DNA of 10,803 nucleotides. Source: Candidatus Saccharibacteria bacterium UBA1949. Lineage in GTDB: Bacteria > Patescibacteriota > Saccharimonadia > Saccharimonadales > Saccharimonadaceae. The notes beneath the pieces are model-generated. The model was not told the origin of the DNA. It did not search any database and was given only the letters and a program-made list of their open reading frames with translations. The position numbers were made by a program, and so were the translations under genes. This document shows, one piece after another, positions 6,761 through 10,803 of the stretch. The stretch is from contig DDER01000001.1 of the NCBI GenBank assembly GCA_002336735.1, forward strand, positions 1 through 10,803, read 5' to 3'. Within the stretch, counting starts at the first letter, position 1, and the number at the start of each line of letters is the position of its first letter.

Positions 6761-7638
6761 ATATCATTGAGCCGCAGAAACTCTTTTTCGGTTTTGAACT
6801 TGAGAACAATCTGACCCCCACCTCTGCTATTGGTTTTGACGGTCACTGGCGTCTTAAATCGTCGCACGAGACACTCTACTTCTTCCCTGTAGGGCGTAAG
6901 CGCCGTAATAGCCTCTTTTTTCGCCGGGATGATCGTCTTGCCTTGCTTTTTATACTCAACGACAAACTGTTCGATCTTGCGCGCACTCCAATCGTCTTTG
7001 ATTAAAGTTGGCAATACACGGCTAATCGTCTCGTGGTCTACCCCTAACAGCGGACGAGCCTGACCTTCAGTCAGTGCTCCGCTAACTAGCTCTTTTTTCA
7101 CGATCTCTGGCAGGCCCAAAAGCCGTAAACGATTACTCACTGCGCTTGCCGAGTTCAGACCGACCCGCACCGCAATCTCATCCAATGTCATATTAAATTG
7201 GTCACGCAACTTGAGATAGGCAGTGGCAACTTCAAGCGGGTTCAAGTCCTGTCGCTGGAGATTCTCAATAAGCGATATCTCGAGTTTGTGTTGATTGCTC
7301 AGTGTTCTGACAAGTGCGGGTATCTTGTGCGCTCCAGCGAGCACTGCCGCCCGGTACCGGCGCTCACCAGCAACGATCATATAGCCATCTGTATGGGGCG
7401 TCACGACAATCGGTTGCAAGATACCATGCTTGCGAATAGATTCTGCTAATTCCTCTAGAGCTATCTCATCAAAGGTACGGCGCGGCTGGTCAGGATCAGC
7501 AATAATCTCATCCAGCTTTATCGTTCGGAGATCGCTGATTTTCTCATCCTGTTCGGCGGTAGGGTCAAACGATTCATCCAATAGCTCGGTTGGAATCAAT
7601 GATTCAAATCCACGCCCTAATCCTCGTCTTGTTGCCAT
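6748..7638 (-). CDS. parB: Chromosome partitioning protein ParB
   Basis: This 296-residue protein binds parS sites near the origin, loads as a CTP-dependent sliding clamp and works with ParA to segregate the chromosome. The N-terminus RRGLGRGFESLIP is the family's ParA-interacting motif. The CTP-binding ParB/Srx domain (about 36-130) includes DPDQPRRTFDE, the GERRYRA box (91-97) and ENLQRQDLNPLE (125-136). A helix-turn-helix region (about 150-175, LDEIAVRVGLNSASAVSNRLRLLGLP) follows, then a C-terminal dimerisation region. The ATG at 7638 is supported by a purine-rich AGGAAGGGG upstream, 15 bp after the parA stop, so the two are an operon. No canonical parS was found in the window. A Spo0J/Noc split is not assessable; linkage to parA favours ParB. 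Confidence 0.96.
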   Translation of the reverse strand: MATRRGLGRGFESLIPTELLDESFDPTAEQDEKISDLRTIKLDEIIADPDQPRRTFDEIALEELAESIRKHGILQPIVVTPHTDGYMIVAGERRYRAAVLAGAHKIPALVRTLSNQHKLEISLIENLQRQDLNPLEVATAYLKLRDQFNMTLDEIAVRVGLNSASAVSNRLRLLGLPEIVKKELVSGALTEGQARPLLGVDHETISRVLPTLIKDDWSARKIEQFVVEYKKQGKTIIPAKKEAITALTPYREEVECLVRRFKTPVTVKTNSRGGGQIVLKFKTEKEFLRLNDMLTQ

Positions 7639-7653
7639 ATGCTTGACCCCTTC

Positions 7654-8415
7654 CTACCCTATGCGCTCTATTAGTTCTTTAGTAGCTGATTTATATGCTC
7701 TCGCACCTTTCGAGAAACGATCATATGCGCCAATCGGAACGCCATGGCTAGGCGCTTCGGCTAGGCGAACATTACGCGGGATCGTCGACTTAAATACCTT
7801 ACCCGGAAAATGTTTCTTAATCTCGTCGTGCACCTGCGCACTCAGTGACGTACGGTTGTCGACCATCGTTGGCAAAACCCCGATAAGATCAAGTGTAGGG
7901 TTCATACCGCCCCTGATGAGCTTCATCGTTTCGAGAAGTTGGCCTAAGCCTTCAAGCGCATAAAACTCCACCTGTACCGGCAGTAACACGTAGCGCGCTG
8001 CAATCAACGCATTGACTGTCAGTAGACTAAGGCTTGGCGGACAGTCGATCACTACATATTCATAACGTGAGATGTCACTGCACGCATTTTTGAGGCGAAC
8101 AAACTTGTGCTCCATTTGCGCCAGCTCTACTTCGGTATTAGCAAGCTGTGGCGTACTGGGGGCAAGAAACAGATTACTGTGGGGCATATCGATCACGCAT
8201 TCACTCAACTTTGACTTGCCCATGATGACGTCCGACATCGTCTTGCGCAACGACTGCTTATCAACGCCTAGCCCGCTGGTAGCATTGCCCTGAGGATCAA
8301 AATCAATTAACAGCGTACGATGACCTAGCTTGCCCAAATAGTAGGCGATGTTGATCGAACTAGTCGTTTTACCTACTCCGCCTTTTTGATTTGTCACCGC
8401 AATAATAGTCGTCAC
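7654..8415 (-). CDS. parA: Chromosome partitioning ATPase ParA (Soj type)
   Basis: This 253-residue protein is a deviant Walker-type ATPase that forms dynamic DNA-bound dimers and moves ParB-parS complexes. The deviant Walker A is KGGVGKTT (11-18), Walker A' is LLIDFDPQGN (35-44), and Walker B is YVVIDCPPS (about 118-126). There is no extra N-terminal DNA-binding domain, as in chromosomal (type Ib-like) ParA. The start is taken as GTG 8415-8413 because VTTIIAVTNQKGG aligns with the usual family start; the frame stays open upstream but only across the promoter. AAGGGG lies 12-13 bases upstream, slightly far. The promoter and a 9-bp inverted repeat overlap this start, suggesting regulation by a dimeric DNA-binding protein. 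parB follows after 15 bp. Confidence 0.96.
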   Translation of the reverse strand: MTTIIAVTNQKGGVGKTTSSINIAYYLGKLGHRTLLIDFDPQGNATSGLGVDKQSLRKTMSDVIMGKSKLSECVIDMPHSNLFLAPSTPQLANTEVELAQMEHKFVRLKNACSDISRYEYVVIDCPPSLSLLTVNALIAARYVLLPVQVEFYALEGLGQLLETMKLIRGGMNPTLDLIGVLPTMVDNRTSLSAQVHDEIKKHFPGKVFKSTIPRNVRLAEAPSHGVPIGAYDRFSKGARAYKSATKELIERIG

Positions 8416-8441
8416 AATATGTCTATTCCCCTTATTGTGAC
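8411..8441. promoter_or_regulatory. Inverted repeat over the parA start region, possible operator
   Basis: GTCACAATA (8411-8419) and TATTGTGAC (8433-8441) are a perfect 9-bp inverted repeat with a 13-base spacer. The left arm contains the GTG start codon and the right arm lies just downstream of the -10 box. The outer sequence AATAGTC (8404-8410) also pairs with GACTATT (8439-8445). Since the expected start point (about 8436) lies inside the right arm, the full hairpin would not form in the RNA, so a DNA-level operator is more likely. Confidence 0.45.
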
Positions 8442-8442
8442 T

Positions 8443-8472
8443 ATTATAGCATTTTGGCACGAGCACTATCAA
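8443..8472 (-). promoter_or_regulatory. parAB promoter
   Basis: On the - strand TTGATA (8472 down to 8467) is followed after 18 bases by TATAAT (8448 down to 8443), which is preceded by TGC. This is a near-consensus promoter with an extended -10. The predicted start near 8436 gives a leader of about 20 bases that includes AAGGGG. Confidence 0.7.
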
Positions 8473-8514
8473 ACAATCTAGTCCTCACTATGTTCCCGGA
8501 CAGAATTCTGGTCA

Positions 8515-8823
8515 CTATCTTATCGAAACGATCTGGAGTTTCGTGTATTTCTGACGGTGGCCAACTTCTTTGTGGACACGTTTTTTGCTTTTGTAGCGGA
8601 TGACTCGTAGTTTGTCGCCAGCGATTTTTTCTTCGACAACTTTGGCAACGACCTTGGCGCCACTCACTAGCGGCGTTCCAACTGTCACCTTTTCACCGTC
8701 GATCATCATCAGCGCGTCGAGCTCGAGCTCTTTTGTACCTTCAGGGAGGAGGTCCACCATGAGGGTCTCTTTTTCGGTGGCAATATATTGTTTGCCGCCT
8801 AGCTTTATGACTGCTTTGATCAT
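8515..8823 (-). CDS. rplU: 50S ribosomal protein L21
   Basis: This 102-residue protein is the typical length. It binds 23S rRNA in the large subunit. The N-terminus MIKAVIKLGGKQYIATEKE corresponds to the family's A-V-I-x-x-GGKQY start, and the C-terminal RYKSKKRVHKEVGHRQKYTKLQI is the conserved basic rRNA-binding block. Two Shine-Dalgarno-like elements lie upstream: AAGGAA at 8833-8828, with AGGA five bases from the ATG, and AAAGG at 8843-8839. The stop is TAG immediately followed by TGA (8517 down to 8512), a tandem stop. Usually rplU is followed by rpmA (L27); here it is followed by parA, and no L27 gene is present. A 100-bp gap to the parA start contains the parA promoter and no convincing terminator, so read-through is possible. 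Confidence 0.96.
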   Translation of the reverse strand: MIKAVIKLGGKQYIATEKETLMVDLLPEGTKELELDALMMIDGEKVTVGTPLVSGAKVVAKVVEEKIAGDKLRVIRYKSKKRVHKEVGHRQKYTKLQIVSIR

Positions 8824-8887
8824 TACGTTCCTTTTATTCCTTTACATGAATATCGTTATCTATGCTAACAGATAGCAGCCATCTTGT

Positions 8888-9727
8888 CTAGACTGTTGGT
8901 GCCGCGCCGTTACAATGAGTTTTGGCTAAAACCGTATTGTTCGCCCGCAGCCAGCCTTCAACCGTGCCGCAGTCGAGGTATTGGCCTGCGGCCGTGACGA
9001 CGCGTAGCGTGCCGCCACCAGCAACGTATTGATTGATAGGGTCGATGATATAGTATTCACCGTCGTGTTCGGTTTTTGTGAACTCGTAGATGGCTTTTAG
9101 TAGTGGGTAGCTAAGAACGTATTTGCTGATATTGACTAGGGTGCCAACGGCGGTTTCGACCGAAGGTTTTTCAACGATACCGGTGAATTCTTGGCGCTGG
9201 TTGGTGGTGATCAGACCGTATTTGTACACCTCGGCCTTTGGTACTTGTGCCCCCAGCATGGCCCCATCCACGCCAGCGCTGGCCTCGATGAGTCGTTGGA
9301 TATCTGACTGGCCGTGAGGGTTGTAGGTAAAGTCATCACCCATGAGCACCACAGCCGACTCACCGTCGGCTAGTTCGCGAAAGGCCAGGCCAACAGGAAT
9401 AGCCGTGCCATACTTACCATAGCTGGACTGCACAATATAGTGCAGGCTGGCCTTGGGCGGCGCAATACTAGGCAGCAGATTTTGTTTGCCGGCACGACGG
9501 AGGTAGTCGTTGAGGTCGATATTGGTGCGATAAAAGTCATGCAGTTGGGTGCTTTGCTCGCCAACAATAAAATAAATATCGGTAATACCAGCAGCAATAC
9601 AGTCTTGCACCACATAGTCTACCACTGGGCGATTGCCGACTGGCAACATGCATTTTTCGATAGCCTTGGTAATAGGCAGACGACGCGTGCCCCAGCCAGC
9701 CACCGGAATAATTGCTTTGGTAATCAT
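8888..9727 (-). CDS. galU: UTP-glucose-1-phosphate uridylyltransferase (GalU-like)
   Basis: This 279-residue protein is the typical GalU length. It makes UDP-glucose from UTP and glucose-1-phosphate for cell-surface glycans. The N-terminal nucleotide-binding signature is present as AGWGTRRLPITKAIEKCMLP (10-29), where the usual form is AGLGTR.LPATKAIPKEMLP: the Pro before the key Lys25 is Glu24, and the following acidic residue is Cys26. Other family features are YVVQDCIAAGITDIYFI, the acidic metal/sugar region VLMGDDF, FTGIVEKP with the EKP motif, and YLDCGTVEGWLRANN near the end. Some close relatives transfer other nucleotides to other sugars, so the exact substrate is inferred. The start ATG has no Shine-Dalgarno and lies 10 bases after TATACT. 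It may supply precursors to glycopolymers ligated by the LCP protein. Confidence 0.88.
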   Translation of the reverse strand: MITKAIIPVAGWGTRRLPITKAIEKCMLPVGNRPVVDYVVQDCIAAGITDIYFIVGEQSTQLHDFYRTNIDLNDYLRRAGKQNLLPSIAPPKASLHYIVQSSYGKYGTAIPVGLAFRELADGESAVVLMGDDFTYNPHGQSDIQRLIEASAGVDGAMLGAQVPKAEVYKYGLITTNQRQEFTGIVEKPSVETAVGTLVNISKYVLSYPLLKAIYEFTKTEHDGEYYIIDPINQYVAGGGTLRVVTAAGQYLDCGTVEGWLRANNTVLAKTHCNGAAPTV

Positions 9728-9730
9728 ACT

Positions 9731-9743
9731 ACTAGCTAGTATA
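9731..9743 (-). promoter_or_regulatory. galU -10 box with overlapping palindrome
   Basis: TATACT (9743 down to 9738) lies 10 bases before the galU ATG. A weak -35 TTCACC (9766 down to 9761) is 17 bases upstream, inside the previous gene. The 10-bp perfect palindrome ACTAGCTAGT (9731-9740) covers the end of the -10 box and the predicted start site. The leader would be three or four bases. Confidence 0.4.
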
Positions 9744-9745
9744 AG

Positions 9746-9991
9746 TTAATCGTTTGAAAAGGTGAACCACTCGGGGTCTTTTTCGATATCAGCGGTGACT
9801 TCGTTCCAAAAGTTTTCTAGTCCTACAACATCTGGTTCGTTAGATAGGGTCCACGCATTATCAGGGTGCGTGGCTTCAATAGCCTGAATTAGCTCATCAT
9901 CGTCAGCGGGTACCGGGCTAAACGCCATCTGGCCCTGCTGACTGCGCGAGGGTGATCGGTGAAAAAAATGGGGTTGTTTGAGTTGAAGCAT
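9746..9991 (-). CDS. Small acidic hypothetical protein between ileS and galU
   Basis: The frame encodes 81 residues that I do not recognise. The first third is basic and His/Gln/Ser rich (MLQLKQPHFFHRSPSRSQQG). The rest is strongly acidic with helix-forming stretches (DDDELIQAIEATHPDNAW, LENFWNEVTADIEKDPEW) and several Trp. There is no membrane segment or cysteine. A good promoter with both -35 and -10 lies upstream and predicts a leader of about 20 bases, which supports a real gene. No clear Shine-Dalgarno is seen before ATG 9991; an internal ATG (Met22) has AGGG five bases upstream and would give a wholly acidic 60-residue protein. The stop is 18 bp before the galU start. It may be a small cytoplasmic regulator or chaperone-like protein, but this is only a guess. 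Confidence 0.65.
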   Translation of the reverse strand: MLQLKQPHFFHRSPSRSQQGQMAFSPVPADDDELIQAIEATHPDNAWTLSNEPDVVGLENFWNEVTADIEKDPEWFTFSND

Positions 9992-10017
9992 ATTGGTGTT
10001 ATGGGGCTTATACTTTT

Positions 10018-10046
10018 ATTTAAGCACAAGCTGCATGAAAAGTCAA
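10018..10046 (-). promoter_or_regulatory. Promoter for the 81-residue gene
   Basis: On the - strand TTGACT (10046 down to 10041) is followed by exactly 17 bases and then TTAAAT (10023 down to 10018), preceded by TGC as an extended -10. It lies in the 63-bp gap after the ileS stop. It is the best -35/-10 pair in the window together with the parA promoter. No terminator hairpin for ileS was found in this gap. Confidence 0.6.
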
Positions 10047-10054
10047 GAACGCGC

Positions 10055-10803
10055 CTAGTTATCGATTTTATGTACGGCCACTGACACATCAATACCGTCG
10101 ACTTTGCTGGTGGTAGTAGTGTGATCGGTGGTGAGTTTGTGGTCGACAGCCAACGTTTCGGCCATGATGATAGTGGAAAACTCGGCAATAGCCTGCCGTA
10201 GCTCAGCATCGGTCGTGCCAATAGTCAGGTAAATACGGTCGTCGACCTGCAAGCCAGCTTGTTTGCGGGCGTTTTGGACCACCCGGATGGTTTCGCGCAT
10301 CAGCCCTTCGCGGCGCAGCGGTGGGGTGATGGTAGTGTCCAGCTGGAGGTCGATGGCTTTTTGGGTTTTGGTTTCTTCGCTATATGCAACTGTTACGTCT
10401 TTGACATTGACTTCGTCCTTGATGATAGCCAGGTGCTCGTCTTGTAAGCGCACGCCCTCGCCATCGACTTTGATATGCAGACTAGCCAGTGGCTGGCGGA
10501 TTTTGATACCCGCCCCTGCTCGCAATGCTAGGGCCTCGTTGACGATGGTACGGACATCTGCCATACGGCTGATCTCTAGCTGGTTGACGCGGCCAGCTGA
10601 CAGCCAGTCTTGCAAATGGACCGATTGGCTGTCACCTGTCAGATTGTGATATAGTTCCTCGGCCAAAAACGGTGTAAATGGCGCCAACACGTAGGTAAGC
10701 CGCACCAACACGTAGTGTAGCGTGGCGTAGGCATCGTTTTTGTCGGCGTCGTCTTCGCTTTTCCAAAAACGGCGGCGACTACGGCGCACATACCAGTTGC
10801 TGG
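10055..10803 (-). CDS. ileS: Isoleucyl-tRNA synthetase, C-terminal part (5' end outside window)
   Basis: The frame is open from the window edge (10803) to TAG at 10057-10055 and gives about 249 residues. It begins SNWYVRRSRRRFW, the conserved start of the IleS anticodon-binding domain, and continues with VLVRLTYVLAPFTPFLAEELYHNL. The tail contains LRREGLMRETIRVVQNARKQAGLQVDDRI, the block typical of the archaeal/eukaryotic-like IleS type (IleS2, DUF5915-like tail), and no cysteine zinc cluster like that at the end of E. coli-type IleS. The HIGH and KMSKS catalytic motifs lie outside the window. The enzyme charges tRNA-Ile. In relatives the eukaryotic-like type is often less sensitive to mupirocin; this is family knowledge and is not tested here. 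Confidence 0.93.
   Translation of the reverse strand, partial: SNWYVRRSRRRFWKSEDDADKNDAYATLHYVLVRLTYVLAPFTPFLAEELYHNLTGDSQSVHLQDWLSAGRVNQLEISRMADVRTIVNEALALRAGAGIKIRQPLASLHIKVDGEGVRLQDEHLAIIKDEVNVKDVTVAYSEETKTQKAIDLQLDTTITPPLRREGLMRETIRVVQNARKQAGLQVDDRIYLTIGTTDAELRQAIAEFSTIIMAETLAVDHKLTTDHTTTTSKVDGIDVSVAVHKIDN

Noticed and set aside
8501..8510. Palindrome CAGAATTCTG after rplU as a terminator
   Set aside because: It has no loop and no T run; as a hairpin it would be unstable. Probably chance.
1..10803. CRISPR array, transposon, prophage, defence or other accessory system
   Set aside because: No spaced direct repeats, transposase, integrase, nuclease or toxin-antitoxin signatures were seen; nearly all DNA is accounted for by housekeeping genes.
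1..10803. UGA read as glycine as in Gracilibacteria/SR1
   Set aside because: All genes are full length in the standard code and none contains an in-frame TGA, so there is no direct sign of reassignment.

Overview
The window looks like chromosomal housekeeping DNA from a small-genome bacterium of the Candidate Phyla Radiation, most likely a member of Candidatus Saccharibacteria (TM7). This placement is an inference. It rests on very tight packing, medium GC, a Gram-positive style surface kit (LCP ligase, single-PDZ HtrA, short signal peptidase I, GalU-like enzyme) and the combination of protein variants. No rRNA, tRNA, CRISPR array, insertion sequence or prophage gene was seen, and I found no new multi-gene system. 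The genes read cleanly in the standard code.

Layout from left to right. On the + strand, the end of rpmE (ribosomal protein L31) and a hairpin terminator are followed by prfA (release factor 1). A small unrecognised gene on the - strand, whose stop abuts that of prfA, sits between prfA and prmC (the methylase that modifies release factors). On the - strand follow an LCP-family (LytR-CpsA-Psr) protein, a polytopic membrane protein and an HtrA protease; in transcription order these run LCP, membrane protein, htrA. A divergent lepB (signal peptidase I) lies on the + strand. The remaining genes are on the - strand; in transcription order they are ileS (incomplete), an 81-residue unknown protein, galU, rplU (L21), parA and parB.

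The genes fall into four themes. RF1 and PrmC form the translation termination module, with L31, L21 and IleS as other translation parts. The LCP protein, HtrA, signal peptidase I and GalU serve envelope building and protein export. ParA and ParB form the chromosome segregation module, although no canonical parS is visible here. The 89-aa and 81-aa products and the polytopic membrane protein have no recognised function.

Three patterns stand out. First, all 14 genes stop at TAG (10) or TAA (4), never at TGA, and none contains an in-frame TGA. Second, several genes next to a promoter have a -10 box only about 7-12 bases from the start codon and no ribosome binding site, whereas genes inside operons (parB, htrA) and rplU have clear Shine-Dalgarno sequences; this suggests nearly leaderless transcripts. 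Third, convergent genes abut or overlap (0 bp, 4 bp overlap, 5 bp). Other points of interest are a 9-bp inverted repeat across the parA promoter and start codon, overlapping divergent -10 boxes before prmC, and an NLPY in place of NPPY in PrmC.
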